A DNA stretch of 64,000 nt from Capsicum annuum (Eukaryota > Streptophyta > Magnoliopsida > Solanales > Solanaceae), in assembly GCF_002878395.1 (NCBI RefSeq), contig NC_061115.1, forward strand, positions 151,879,543 to 151,943,542. The letters run 5' to 3'. The notes below the pieces were generated by a model. It did no database searches, had not been told where the DNA came from, and was given only the letters and a program-made list of their open reading frames with translations. Both the position numbers and the translations under genes were made by a program. How positions within the stretch are numbered: the first letter of the stretch is position 1; the number at the start of each line of letters is the position of its first letter. This document shows positions 46,147 to 58,015 of this stretch, piece after piece.

Positions 46147-49088
46147 TCACGATCCAATTTCTCAAGTGATGATGACACCTACTATAACCCTCTAGTAGGT
46201 AAGCCAATCCGTAATTCGAAACAACTAGCAATGGGCTACCAAGAGAAAAGAAAGAAAAATACAGAATAAATATAACAAAAGACTAAAATACATAAGATAA
46301 TCTTAAAACCTGATGGAATCAATATAAGAGCTTCTAATACAATAATAAGATTACAGACGAATAATTACATGAATATACTGATACAACTCATCTTTGAATA
46401 CAACATTGAGATTAGTCTAGTACATAAGAGGGAGAATTGTAATACTCCAAAAGCTAGGAGCTCACCCTACATCTCTGAACCATAGTTGCTCCGCACGATG
46501 CACTCAACAATAGAGAGAACCCATACTATGATCTGTAGGCTGTAAAATGTAGTATGAGTACCAAACGTGTGGTACTCAGTAGAAAACTACTAAATGAGCT
46601 CCAAAGATAATGTAAATATAAATAACATGTAAGCAGGAATGTAAACTACACTCCAAATATCCAGAAAATAACATAATAAGTCTAAGGAAGCCATAAGGAT
46701 AACTATCCTCTTCTTAACATACTTCGGAACCTAAGAATTATACTCTATATTACTGGCCATTATATAAATAAAAAGCAGAAGACAAATATATAGTACTATA
46801 CACGACAAAGAAATGGATATACAACATGGATAAATGAAGGAGGGGATGGATATACGGTAATGCCATAATTATATATATAGATAGATATATACATAAACAG
46901 GGATAACTAAAAGGTACCACATAAAGTAGTCATACTAGAGTCTTAAGTTTTCTTAATTATTGTAGGAACTAGTACTAACATAATCAGTGTCTCTAATCCA
47001 TACGTCTAAGCATGAGATAACTATTCATAATAAAATAACTATAAGAAAAATGAATCTGAATCATACCTCAAAGTCACGAACAAACCATAATAACAACAAT
47101 AAAGAAGTAACCGACTAGCCCGAACAAACCATACCTAATCTGGACCCCATAAGCCAAAAGGTCCAATTAACACACAACATACCACAAGTAATACTCATCA
47201 CATATGCTTATGCAACCCCTCATAAGGCTGATAGATATAGGCACATACTGGTGATAAGCAATGCACATGCAAAGATGAATGCAAGAATAATCCATACTAC
47301 TACAAATGATCCAGATACCATAATGTAACCCAATGTATACACCTCCTCCATCCCAACGGCTCGTAAAGGTAGGACCTACGGTGGCCTCTTTTCTTACCAT
47401 GATGACTCATGGAAGAAGGGGACCTAGAGGGTTCGAGAGTATCTATATATGCCAACTTAGTCCTGATTCAGGATTTACAATACCTATCGTCATTATCAAC
47501 CCACTATGTTCGCTACTAAAGAGATACATACATATATATACACGGACTAGAACTATGGCTAAAGGAGTGTGTCAAGTCAGTAACTCTCTTGCTCGGTAGA
47601 GGTTATAAGGCTAAGTCATCATAAAAGGATAGAAAGGGTTGAAATCTTTCTCAATAGAGGTAAATAGTAGTAGTAAAATTGTAGACCGAAATCTATCTTG
47701 ATAAAAATCTCTAAAACATCATTATTAGTCTCAAAAAATCATAAGTCATTCATTAAGGTGGTGAAATTTGTATTATAAAAAAAATCCATTTTAAAAGTTA
47801 AAGTGAAAATAAATTTCTTTTTAGAAAACAGTTGTAAAATAATATTTTTAGTTTGAATCGTACCATTTACATTGTTAGTGAGCATGAATGTATCGAATCT
47901 ATGTGTGTCATCACTAGTATCCAAATAATATGATTATGAGCATCTAAATGTCTATAAACTATGGCAACATCCTTTACATGGATAAATCACTTTTCGGAAT
48001 CTAGTAAATATCATAATCACGGCCTTGGGCACAATAATACATAATCGGCATAACCATATCACAATTCGAGAAATCATCATAATCCACCGCATTAGGTAGT
48101 AAACCTTACACTAAAGGGTTATTAGCCTCAACTATGTCTAACATTCTAGTAGTCTAGGGTAATAGGATTCTAGAAGCATAATAAGTATTTCACCTTACGG
48201 GTCGATTCACCCATCTAATTCTCAAACTCTTAAATTAGGCTAAGTCACAATGTTCCTGTAATCACATCCTAACATCCCTATATAACATGCAATATATAAA
48301 ATACACCATCTTATGAAGAAGGATAGATAGAAGCCTGCCTCGATGCCGAATCGTAAACCCTTAAATCGACCATAAATCATCAACCCTCGATATATGATCT
48401 CAAAATGTTGCCATGCTATTAAAACTATAATATACATGTCATTAAGAGTAAAATAAGACTCATATTACTATATTAAGTGTCATGTAAAAATTTGGATCAA
48501 GAAACGGCCCACAGGACCTGTAAATGAAATCCAAAATTAAACTTGTCACAAGGTACCTCAAAGGATAGACAATGTGTTCTTAAAAATTGAGTACAAATAG
48601 ATCATATATTGGGTCTCAAATTAACCCTTAAAGTCTAGGAATTTAAGATCTAATTTATTAGAATTTACCATGAATTAGGATGGAAATTAAAAATAATATT
48701 AACGAAAAATAACCAAGGAGGTTTGGCAAGATTACCTTAGCTTCAATGGATGATTTTTCACTTTTTCCCTCTCTTTGAGCTCTCAATTTGGTGTAAAAAT
48801 GGTAAAAATAATAGTGGAGAATCCGATTGATAAAAAGGGGTTAATAGCCACCAGATACTGCTTAAGCGGTCACCCTGTAGCTTAAGTGATAGCTGCTTAA
48901 GCGGCTCCACGATCGCTTAAGTGATTTGGAATAGCTGGCAGGTATCTCTTAAGCGTCTCCCAGGATGTTTAAGTGGACAGAGACATTTCTTAATTGTCCC
49001 TTGACCAAAGGTTCAAGGTCTCTTAAGAGACACTATGTCGCATAAGCGAAAACCAATTAAGCGGTCATATAATTTCTTAAGCGGCTGT
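46147..49088 (-). repeat. F-type LTR copy 2, minus orientation, U3 end cut by copia element D
   Basis: The left edge TGTCACGATCC is the inverse of the family end GGGTCGTGACA at 25389. The following blocks (GATGACACCTACTATAACC, GTGGTACTCAGTAG at about 46570) parallel F1. There is no PBS outside the left edge, so this is a 3' or solo LTR by that criterion. The word block at 48858-49084 contains about ten CTTAAGCGG-type words. The LTR start is missing because element D begins at 49089. The 88-codon frame at 47333-47599 lies within the LTR and is not called. Confidence 0.65.
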
Positions 49089-50251
49089 TGTTAGCCTCCT
49101 AAGTCTATGTTTTAATAGTGACTAACTAACAAGTGCATCTTTGCATGAGATTGTTAGCCTCCTAAGTCTAAGTTTTAATAATGAAAAACTAACAAGTGTA
49201 TCCTTGTAGGATATTGAGGACTACTAATGTAGGAAGGACATCAATTCAAAATCTGCGACATCCAAATAATTAGTCACAATAAAAACAAATGGAAGGAGAA
49301 TCTCAAACCAAAAAGTCACAAAAAATTAGATCAATCACGATCAAGTAAAAGAAGAAAAAGGATATTGAAAGATTGAAGGGTATCTCACCGAAAGATATGA
49401 AGGATCAAAAGAACTAACTCAATATGGAAGCAAAAAAAAGAACCAGCTCCAAAAATGGAAGAACATCCAATCATAAAAAAGAGGATCACGATATTCAAAT
49501 AGTATCACAAGAAAATCTATCAAATATCTTTGAAATGAAAGAAGGATCACAATCCCAGAATCACGGTAGACCAAATAAATCAGGACATAAAGAAAAACAA
49601 AGAGGGTGACAACTGTTATATGCACATATCTGATATGGACATGTATAATTGTGGAAACTGCACCATGTATGGACATATTTGATCTGGACATACATTATGG
49701 TGTCATCCCTCAATCAAGGAATCAATTCAAATCCTTGATTGGGAAGAAATCTCTTAGGTTTCCTTATGAAAAATAGCAGCAAAAGACTATAAAAGAAGAA
49801 GAAGACTAAAGATGGACACGGGTTATGCAACTTCACAAAGAAAAATTAAAGTGTCTCAATCTTAGTTCCACAAGACTTCATAACTTTTAGTTTACAATTG
49901 TTATATAACGAGTATGATTGAGTCAACTTTGTAACATCAATTAAAGTTGTGTCATAAGATCTGAAGAGAAAAATAAGTCTTCAGAACTTGTTTCCTATCA
50001 TTGTACTCGATCCCAACTTTAAATGATCTTAGGAAACTTTGAAACCCAAGGGAACTAGAAGTAGGCATCACATTGGTGTTCCAAACTAGGATAAATGTTT
50101 GTGTCTTTCTTTTGTGTTTAAATAGTTATTATCTTAATTGTGTTAAATCTAATTTGTTTTGTGAAGTCCAATGATCTGCAAGCATGTCAACTGTGAGGAG
50201 TCAGTAGTCGGCTCTCAGAAAAATTACAATTAACCCCCCTCTTGAATTTCA
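49089..50251 (+). repeat. Element D 5' LTR with a 63-bp duplicated start
   Basis: TGTTAGCCTCCTAAGTCTA occurs at 49089 and again at 49152, with the following sequence matching over most of 63 bp. So the LTR start is tandemly duplicated, or two LTR starts abut. The LTR ends ...CTTGAATTTCA at 50251. The frame at 49424-49609 lies in the LTR and is not called. Confidence 0.78.
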
Positions 50252-50253
50252 AT

Positions 50254-50267
50254 TGGTATTGGAGTAG
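50254..50267 (+). other. Element D primer-binding site
   Basis: TGGTATTGGAGTAG, a decayed TGGTATCAGAGC-type initiator methionine tRNA site, lies two bases after the LTR end. Together with the preceding CTTGAATTTCA end it fixes the LTR boundary. Confidence 0.75.
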
Positions 50268-50296
50268 GTCTCACCAATAGGATTGCTTAACTATAA

Positions 50297-51365
50297 GTGA
50301 GAAAAGATTTAATGGCCAATTATCAAATTCCCGGTGATATTCTTCAGTATGGTCATTCCTCCGTAAAACCCTCATACTTTAATGGACAACATTACTCTTA
50401 CTGGAAGAATAGGTTTAGAACCTTTGTCCAATCAAATGACTTCCAGGCCTGGGTTGTCATAAAAAAGGGTACAAAGCTGATTCCACGACTCAAGGAGAAG
50501 CCAAAGGATAGACAAATAATGTAATAATTCTGACATCGAACACCTTCAAAACTTTGAGGTCACCAAAGAATAGCAAGAGGTAATTCAAACTAATGCATGA
50601 GCTATAAGTTTACTTTTGTGTGTAGTTAGAGGGGAAGAATATGAAAACATATCAACTTGTGAAATAGCAAAGGAAATATGGGACAAATTGGCAGTAACCT
50701 ATGAAGGAGCTTCCAAAGTCAACAAATCAAAGATTGCTACCCTGGTTAATGAATATGAGTTGTTCAAAATAGAAGAGAATGAGAACATTTAAACAATGTT
50801 TTCCAGATTCAGTAAGTTCGTATGAGAACAGAAATCACTAGGGTTGATCTATCTATATAACCTGCAAGTCCAGAAGCCGGTCTGAAGTCTCTCAAAGATT
50901 TGGGAAACCAAGGCTGCCATTATGGAAGATAGAGATTTTCACAATATGACATATGACAAATTATGAGGTAACTTTATTGCATGTGAGAAAAATTATATTA
51001 TCTGGTACCACAAGGAGGAGAAAAAGAAACCACTAGCATTCAATACTACTCCAACCAAAGAATTGGACATTCTTAAAGATACTAATAGTGAAGAAATGGC
51101 TCTCATAACTTGTGGAGTAAGAAAAGTCATGAGACAGAGACAATAGAGATCCCAAGGATCCAAGAATGATGATTTCACCAGTAACGATGATCATTGTTAT
51201 TATTGTGGAAGGTCTGGTCACTTTAAACAAAACTATCTCGAGTTAAGGAGAAGATTGTAAAGAAAAAATCAAAACTTTAGAGCTTGGAGTGATGAAGATG
51301 AAACCGAAGAAGTAGAAGCCGCCAATATGTGCTTCATGGAAATAGATGAATCTAGCGGGTAAGAA
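50297..51365 (+). pseudogene. Element D gag
   Basis: The opening is intact for 75 codons (50297-50524): MANYQIPGD-like start, then SYFNGQHYSYWKNRFRTFV and QAWVVIKKGTKL. Capsid homology continues (about 50660-50900) as WDKLAVTYEGASKVNKSKIATLVNEYE and IEENENIQTMFSRF. Next comes KNYIIWYHKEEKKKPLAF (about 50990) and a zinc knuckle near 51197-51240, CYYCGRSGHFKQN followed by Y where the last C is expected. That lost cysteine, plus stops near 50521 and 51263, shows decay. The type is the UBN2-like copia gag. Confidence 0.82.
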
Positions 51366-51699
51366 TACCTGATTTTTAGAATTTTAATATTCTTCAATCT
51401 AACTTAGATTTGATAACTGGCAAGTTTCAAAAGGTTATAGATGAATATAAAAAATTTACTCAAGAACGTAAAAGTTGTGAAGCCCGATTTAAATGAAAAC
51501 TTGAGGAGGAACATAGAATTCATCAAATAGAAATTGAAGCATGTTAAATTAAAATTGATTTTATTCATGAAGATCTTGATTTTGCAAAAATAAAGCTAAA
51601 CAATTTAAATAAAACTCCTACTCACAGTTTTGTAAAATCTTACCTTTTTCAAAACAAATCTAGCTCCTCATCAAAATCTTTAAATTAGCTAACATTATT

Positions 51700-52372
51700 T
51701 TTTATTTTGGAGGACATGTCTATTTTATGTGTAGATAGAGAGGGAACTAATCATATAGCTACCGACATAAGCCTAAAAGTGTATGGGTTTGGTGGCCCAA
51801 AGGAAGCGCATCTAACCCGCAAGGACCAAAGACCACTTGGGTACCTAAATAAAACCGATCTTCTTGTATTGAAAGAGCAGGTTCGCAAGAGCTATAAGAA
51901 AGGAATATGGGTCATTGATAGCAGATATTCTAGACACATAACCAGTCAGTAAGGTTCGGTGACAAAGATAGTGTCAATGTCATCGGAGCTGGCCCAGTCA
52001 AACTCAGCTCATCATCCGAATTCATGGAAGTATATCTAGTAGAGGGCCTCAAACACAATCTTCTAAGCTTCACTCAGCTCTGTGATGATGGATTCAAAGT
52101 ACTCTTCAAAGCTAAAACTTACTCTATCAAACATGACAAAAGAAACATCTCTCTCATCGGTGAATGCATTGACAACATTTACACTTTAAATAGTACTAAT
52201 TTTACTACCTTAACTTGCCTCACTGTGCAAGCCAATGATACTTGGTTGTGGCATAGAAAACTTGAGCATGCTAGTATACAAATCATTAAGAAGTTGTCTA
52301 GACTCAAATTCGTGAAAGGTCTGCCAAAACTAAAGTTTAAAAAGGATCACATATGTGATGCCTGTCAATAGG
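51700..52372 (+). pseudogene. Element D protease and gag-pre-integrase region
   Basis: The protease active site is recognisable at about 51905-51950 as GIWVIDSRYSRHIT, where copia elements have WxLDSGCSxHMTG. The G is replaced by R, which would inactivate it. The gag-pre-integrase domain (52024-52371) is open for 115 codons: VEGLKHNLLSFTQLCDDGFKV, then TWLWHRKLEHASIQIIKKLS and CDACQ, which supplies the zinc-binding H/C set. Upstream, 51707-51850 reads a coherent linker with KRGLGYLNK-like wording. Confidence 0.8.
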
Positions 52373-53330
52373 GGAAGCAGACCCGAACATCATTCAAAGT
52401 CAAAGACGTTTTCTCCACTACAAAACTTCTTCAAACAATCCACATGGATCTGTTTGGTCCCACCAAAACTGCAAGTATCAGTGGAAAGAGATATATTTTT
52501 ATCATAGTTGATGAGTATTAACAGTTTACTTGGGTAATGTTCCTTTCTCATAAACATGAGGCTTTTATTTATAGAAAGGTAAAGAAAGAATTTGAAAATA
52601 AGGCATTTGAGGAGTATTGTGCTCAGAATGGATACTCTTAGATTTTCTCTTTACCTCAACCTCTCGGCAAAATGGTGTAGTAGACGTAAGAATCGGTCTC
52701 TCTAGGAAACTGCAAGGACAATGTTGATAGAACATAATCTCCCAGATCATTTCTAGGCAAAATAAATAAGCACCAAATGTCACATCATTAATAGGTGCTT
52801 GATCCGATCTATTCTAAAGAAAACGCCTTATGAACTATGGAGAGAAAAGAAGCCCAACATCAATTATTTCCATCCTTTCAGTGGTAAATACTTTATTCAC
52901 AATAATGGTAAGAATAGCTTGGGAAAATTTGATCCTTGAGTGACAAATGTATTTTTCATAGGTAGTCTCCCACCAGTCGTGCCTACAGGGCCTAATGAAC
53001 ATTATGTGTTGAGGAATCTATGCATATGGTACTTGATGAATCTAATCAATTCTCTACGAGTTTGAGTGCTGATAAAGAACAAGTGGGCAATCTACGATCT
53101 GAGAAAAGTAATGGCATGATATCTGAGCTACCAATAGATAAGTCTACTACACCCTCCTAAGAGTCGACTCATAAAGCAGAAAATGTCAAATCAGGTATTC
53201 TAAAAGAGTGGAAGCACGATGATAGTCATCCAAACAAACTTATCATTGGAAATCCAATGAATAGAGTGCAAACAAGAGCATCATTAAGGACACCAGCAGT
53301 TGTTGCCCTTATTTCTCAATTGAACCCAAG
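52373..53330 (+). pseudogene. Element D integrase core and linker, badly decayed
   Basis: The core opens with TIHMDLFGPTKTASISGKRYIFIIVDEY (about 52435-52520, first catalytic aspartate), followed by a stop where W or S is expected, and FTWVMFLSHKHEAF. The rest of the core and C-terminus (52600-52900) is scrambled by frameshifts. The linker to RT (52930-53330) has HEEWKHDDSHPNKLIIGNP-like wording with QTRASLR. Confidence 0.72.
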
Positions 53331-53935
53331 AAATCAGATGAGGCCCTCAAAGATGAATCATGGTTTGAACCTATGAAGAAAGAACTAGACCAGTTTGAAT
53401 GAAATCAAGTTTGCACTCTAGTTGAAAGACCTAAAAACTGCTCAGTAATTCGAACCAGATAGGTCTACAAAAATAAACTATATGAAGAAGGTTAAGTTAT
53501 TAGAAATAAAGCCAGACTTTTATCTCAAGTTTACTCCCAGATAGAAGGTATTAATTATGATGAGACCTTTTCCCCCGTGGCAAGGTTAGAGTCAATATGA
53601 ATTTTATTAGCTTTTGCCGCGTTTAAATATTTTAAGTTATATCAAATGGACCGACAAAGTGCTTTCTTAAATGGCTTTATTCATGAGGAAATTTTTTGTA
53701 AAACAACCCCCCAAATTTCAAAATTCATCATATCTAAATCATGTTTTCAAAATATCAAAAGCACTCTACGGCCCCAAATATGCTCCAAAAGCTTGGTATG
53801 AGAGATTGAGTACCTTTTTACTAAGTAACAGTTCTCCAAAGGGTAAAATTGATACAACTCTATAAGCTTGATTCAAATTTTCTCATTGTGTAAATTTACG
53901 TTGATGATATCATTTTTTGTAGTTATAACATCTCT
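53331..53935 (+). pseudogene. Element D reverse transcriptase, N-terminal half
   Basis: It reads [49 protein letters not shown] and YQMDRQSAFLNGFIHEEI. SKALYGPKYAPKAWYERLSTFLLS follows, and the catalytic YVDDIIFCS at 53896-53922. The sequence then leaves homology near 53935, so the thumb and RNase H are absent. The motif order and spacing are standard for copia. Confidence 0.85.
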
Positions 53936-53948
53936 ATGTGCGAGATGT

Positions 53949-54058
53949 TATACAAAAGATGCAAAAGATAAATTTGTATACAAAAGATAAATTTATTAGC
54001 AATATACTATTTGATATAAAGAAAGTATAATATATACATATACATACATACATAGATA

Positions 54059-54092
<34 letters not shown>

Positions 54093-54098
54093 AACAAG
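53949..54098. repeat. Short tandem ACAAAAGATAAATTT units and TC/TA microsatellite
   Basis: ACAAAAGAT-type units repeat about three times at 53950-53995. A (TC)n run then passes into a (TA)n run at about 54058-54093. This is just downstream of the truncated copia RT, so the truncation may be related to microsatellite slippage or recombination. Confidence 0.8.
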
Positions 54099-55685
54099 AA
54101 AGAGCACAAAATATAAAATCTAGAAAGAAAATGCAAAAAAAATGAAAAAAAATGAAAGAGTATAAATAGTACGGGTTGCCTTTAGAGTTTTTGTATCTTT
54201 TTATCAGTTGATACAATTACAAATGCACCATATACAGATGCAGTTACACATCGGCTGAATTTTAAAGTTATTTAATCGAATCTACCAATTATTGTATATC
54301 AAATACAGTCTGTTGCATACAATTGATACATTAGCTATAGATGATAATTTTTGAAAGTTAGGCTAGGGCACCACCAGGGAATAATTTATGTGTACAAAAT
54401 GTGTCATGAGAATCCGCAATTATTTGACTAAGCTCGATATATTATTTGCATAATTCTTAAAAATATATCAAAAATTAAGTAAAGGAAGCCTATGCTCAAA
54501 ATCTCTAGATTGTTCACTAGTTGGAGGACTGCTGTGTGAGTTCATGTTCGCAAGTTTGATCCTGAGCAGCAGCTCCATCCGCCCCTTTTTCCAATTAAAA
54601 ATATTTTTCTGAAAACAATTCTCAAGTCCTAAAGGCTAAAGCTCAAACGACGGTCTTTCTTTTTTAATACATGAAGTTTTCTTTTTCAATTTAATAGCAG
54701 CAGTAGTCTCCTTTTTCTTTTTGTATTTCTACCTAAGAAAACTTAAAATGTCTCATTGAGCCAAAATCCACTGTAAACAAGTAGCCACTAAAATTAAATC
54801 AGATAAATCTTAATTATTCACTTATGAAGCTGACGTTTATTTTGCAGGTTGCTATTACAAGTGTGGAAAGAGCATTTCCCTTGATCAAGTTCATTCAAAA
54901 ATGATCTACGTAATAGGATTGGTGAAAATATTTTGAATAACTTTTTAGTTTGCAAAGTAGAGTGTACGATATTCGCATTTGTAAATAATGGTACTATTAT
55001 AGATCATTTTCAAACTATGAAGTCTCATCTAGTATAACTATAAACTGATGATATTTTTGTGATAAAGTAATTAATTATCTCTTTCTTAATAAGTTTTTGT
55101 CTTTATTAAATTTTAGATGTTATCTTTAAAGCAATAGTGCACCCATCTTCTTTAAATACTAAATTCACCTTTGGGCACCCCAATTTGCTAAAAGTGTAGC
55201 TATTTCTGGAAGTGTGGTATAAATGTTATCTCTGATATAATTAGGCAAACAAAATCATTGAATGAATTCAAGTATGTAATTAGAATGCCAAATTAGAGTT
55301 AAAATAGTATTTTAAATCCTCAAATTTCCTTGTCAAAATTTCCTTCTATCTAATCTCTTGATTTTATGAGTCATAAGCCAATCAAAAACAAGTATATTAA
55401 CCTTAGGGTGTTAGTTAATCATTAATTCAATGCTCTAGGTTGAAATCGCTTCATTGGATCAACCTACGCGAGCTCCTTCATTTCAAATTGGCACAACTAA
55501 ATTTGAAATTCATTACTATTCATATTAATACTAGGGTTTTAAATCATGATATTTCTCATTCAGTGCAATCGCAGTAATATGATTAATTAATGAGTGTGTA
55601 AGTGCAATAAACATCAATTTGAATTTCCTAAACATATGTGATCACAACTCCTAACTCTGACTGGAGACGTCAATATGTACAAGTG
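54099..55685. other. No recognised gene; possible SINE-like patch
   Basis: AT-rich. 54200-54350 has several TGATACA/TATACAG words. At about 54510-54575 there is a TAGATTGTTCACTAGTTGGAGG...AAGTTTGATCC arrangement weakly like tRNA-derived A and B boxes, too decayed to call a SINE. Nothing else identifiable. Confidence 0.35.
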
Positions 55686-55689
55686 ACTT

Positions 55690-56985
55690 CAAAGTATGCA
55701 AGTCATTCAAACAAAAATCAAAAGGAAAAAATTCAGTAGATATTAGGTTACATTCACAAAACTTAGCAATAGAAATGAGTTTCTTTTTTATTAATGGAGC
55801 ACAAAGTGTGTTAGAAAGCTTAAAAGAAATTTTAGATACCTGAATTAAAGTTGTACCAGTGCGAGTAATGGTAATGGTTTACCATTATCCATAAAGATTT
55901 TTTCGATTCCTGTGTACTTTTCAAAGTTGTGAGGTTTAAAATGACGTGATGACATGCTCTAGAGTCTAGAACCCAAGATTTTTCAAATGATTGCACGCTA
56001 GATGCAAAATTAGCCTTAACTTCAAAATGATTGTGCGACTTGTAACAATGAACATCAGTTGTGTGACCAAAATTTTTCCATAATTGACATTTGATAGATT
56101 GTTTAGACTATCTTCTATTTTATTAATTTTTTGAATTTGAATGCTGATTGTTAGAATTCCATTGGCAAGATAGAGATAATTTTTATGGTTGATTATTGAA
56201 GCAAGGACTGTTCTTGTGGAATTATGGAGGTGTGTTAGAATTCTGAGTGACAACAACTATGATCATAGAGGATGGGTTCTCTAGATCTTGATGTTTTAGT
56301 AAAAGCTCATGATCTGTGATCTTGTGAAATAATTTTTCAAAGTTTAAAGAAAAGTCTCATGTGTGTATCACAACAGAGATTTAAGATACTCGGGGCCAAG
56401 GCCACTTAGATTTTGACAATAAGTTCATCATTATTAACAGAAGAATCAGTAACTTTAAGAGAATTGGAGAGAGCAAAAAACTCCTATAAGTATTCTATAG
56501 TGGTTTTGGAGGCTTTCTTAGTATTTTTTATTTGATCTCACAAGATAAAGATGTAAGTATGACTATTATTTGCGTAAGCTGTGTGAAGGGGTTCCCATAC
56601 TTTGTTAGCAGATAGTTTTGATGCAATAGTTAGAGCAATCGATGCGATCATTTCTTGTTGGATAAATTGATCCTGAGAGAACCAGATCCGATAATGGAAT
56701 TTTTTACAGTTAGATGATTTTAGGTAATAGTAGGTGATGGAGTAGTTGTGGTTCCATCAAGATGTCCCATGAGTTGATATCCATTTAGAAGCATCACTAG
56801 ATATGCTTTCGATGTTGAAAAATTGAGGTTACGTTGTAGTATAGTTAGTAAAAGAGTAACAAAGTTAAATCGCTAACATGAGTGGTGGCAGAAATACAAA
56901 ACAACCAACAATAGTAGCATTAATAACTGGAGCCATAAATGAGAAATCTTAAGGAGAATGAAATGAATCTAACTCAGTTGAGCTA
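55690..56985 (-). pseudogene. Copia gag and protease remnant (element E), minus strand
   Basis: The gag capsid reads NYLVMLLNGYQLMGHLDGTT-like (about 56830-56760), QQEMIASIALTIASKLSANKVWEPLHTAY (56660-56570), YRSFFALSNSLKVTDSSVNNDEL (56490-56420) and LSGLGPEYL-like. A zinc knuckle region lies at about 56090-56040 (CQLWKNFGHTTDVHC). The protease active site is WVLDSRACHHVI at about 55980-55945, the copia DSGAS/T-H form with G replaced. The protease tail continues to about 55690 (NGLPITRTGTTLI, LKSLVHI). No integrase follows, so the element is truncated on that side. Confidence 0.8.
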
Positions 56986-56991
56986 ATGGGA

Positions 56992-57003
56992 GCTTTGATA
57001 CCA
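56992..57003 (-). other. Element E primer-binding site
   Basis: TGGTATCAAAGC on the minus strand is one base from the initiator methionine tRNA site TGGTATCAGAGC. It lies between the gag remnant and LTR-like sequence to its right, fixing the orientation of element E. Confidence 0.75.
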
Positions 57004-57320
57004 TATAAACATTGAGATAAAAGGATGTTGAAAGATAATCTTATTGAAACTGCCCGCAAAATTATATACATGACCTAAAACATAAGTTAAAATATACATA
57101 AATACACCTAGATTTGCTCTGGCATCTAGAGACTTAGTTAAAGTAAACTAAAATAGTAACATGAAATAAATAAAACAATATACTAAGGCTTAGCTAAATA
57201 TATAGAAGATAAGATTAGTTAATAGGGCTGACCCAATCTAGTTTGTAATTTGATTAGGTTGGTGTAAGGACCTTTCCGTTGTTATGGTATAGTTAAGCAT
57301 GTTGTGGTCTTGCATTAATT
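57004..57320 (-). repeat. Element E 5' LTR, right limit uncertain
   Basis: A short AT-rich copia-like LTR is expected next to the PBS, and the sequence to about 57225-57320 is consistent (ATTTTAACTTATG, TTTCATGTTACTATTTTAGTT on the minus strand). I could not find a partner LTR, so the length is a guess. Confidence 0.45.
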
Positions 57321-57349
57321 CCAAGAGTGTTATGATCTAGATAAATATT

Positions 57350-58015
57350 TTAATAGATTAATTATTTATTGATTGATATAATATCATAATATGATATCTA
57401 AGAGGATAAGGAGTTCGTAAGAACTTTAACTCTGAAAATAACATTTGAGGTAAAAGGTTAGTTTGGGATATCAAAATATGGATATGTCTTGAAATTTGAC
57501 AAAAATATTGAATTGTCAAACTTTCTACCTCACCTAGGTCATTATAGGGAGAGGCAGGCCACTGCCTTTGGCTAGTTATAGTAGAAGCCAAAGTTAGCTA
57601 GTCCTACACTAGCAGGCAGATCCCATTATAGTGTGGCCACTATAGTAAGAATTAGGTCGTTATAGTGGGATACATACATTTAAATATATTTTTTTAGATG
57701 TAAACATATCTTTTATTCAAAATTTGTTTAAGATCAGGAGAGGCATATTTTGGGGAAATCATCATTTCCCCCCAAATTTCTTTGTTAAGGTAAGTTAATC
57801 CACCAATTTAACTAGTTTTTTTATGATTAACCCTTAGAATCACTAAGTTTTGATTATGATGAGGCAGATTAACTTGATGTAGGTTTATTTTCTAGTGTAA
57901 AGTAGTAAAATAAGGTGTAACTATTGTATTTTGGTTAAGGGTGGTAGGTTTTGGTCCTATGGTTAGAATTTTCTCCTAGAAACATAACTAAAGTGAATGA
58001 AGGTAGGTGATGTTT
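57350..58015 (+). repeat. LTR-like segment with CATTATAGTGGG words
   Basis: Non-coding. The block at 57538-57670 has five words: GTCATTATAGGGA, AGTTATAGTAG, CCATTATAGTGTGG, CCACTATAGTAAG and CGTTATAGTGGGA. A TTTAAATATATTT TATA-like stretch follows at about 57678, as in other LTRs here. Termini were not located. Confidence 0.5.

Larger units (their letters stand above)
49089..53935 (+). mobile_element. Element D: 3'-truncated Ty1/copia element (SIRE-like)
   Basis: It has a 5' LTR (49089-50251), PBS, gag, protease, gag-pre-integrase, integrase and the front half of reverse transcriptase in copia order (IN before RT). It stops just after the RT catalytic box near 53935, so RNase H and the 3' LTR are gone. 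The long 5' LTR and gag opening (SVKPSYFNGQHYSYWKNR) fit the SIRE/Maximus branch from memory. It inserted in the U3 of the F2 LTR. Frequent stops make it inactive. Confidence 0.85.

Noticed and set aside
47333..47599. 88-codon plus-strand frame
   Set aside because: Lies within the F2 LTR opposite another chance frame (47167-47400); no domain.
48858..49084. CRISPR-like array
   Set aside because: The repeated words are 9-11 bp, irregularly spaced, in both orientations and within an LTR of a plant retroelement. Not a CRISPR array.
54058..54093. TC/TA microsatellite as a functional element
   Set aside because: A simple repeat of common type at a copia truncation point. Reported as a repeat only.
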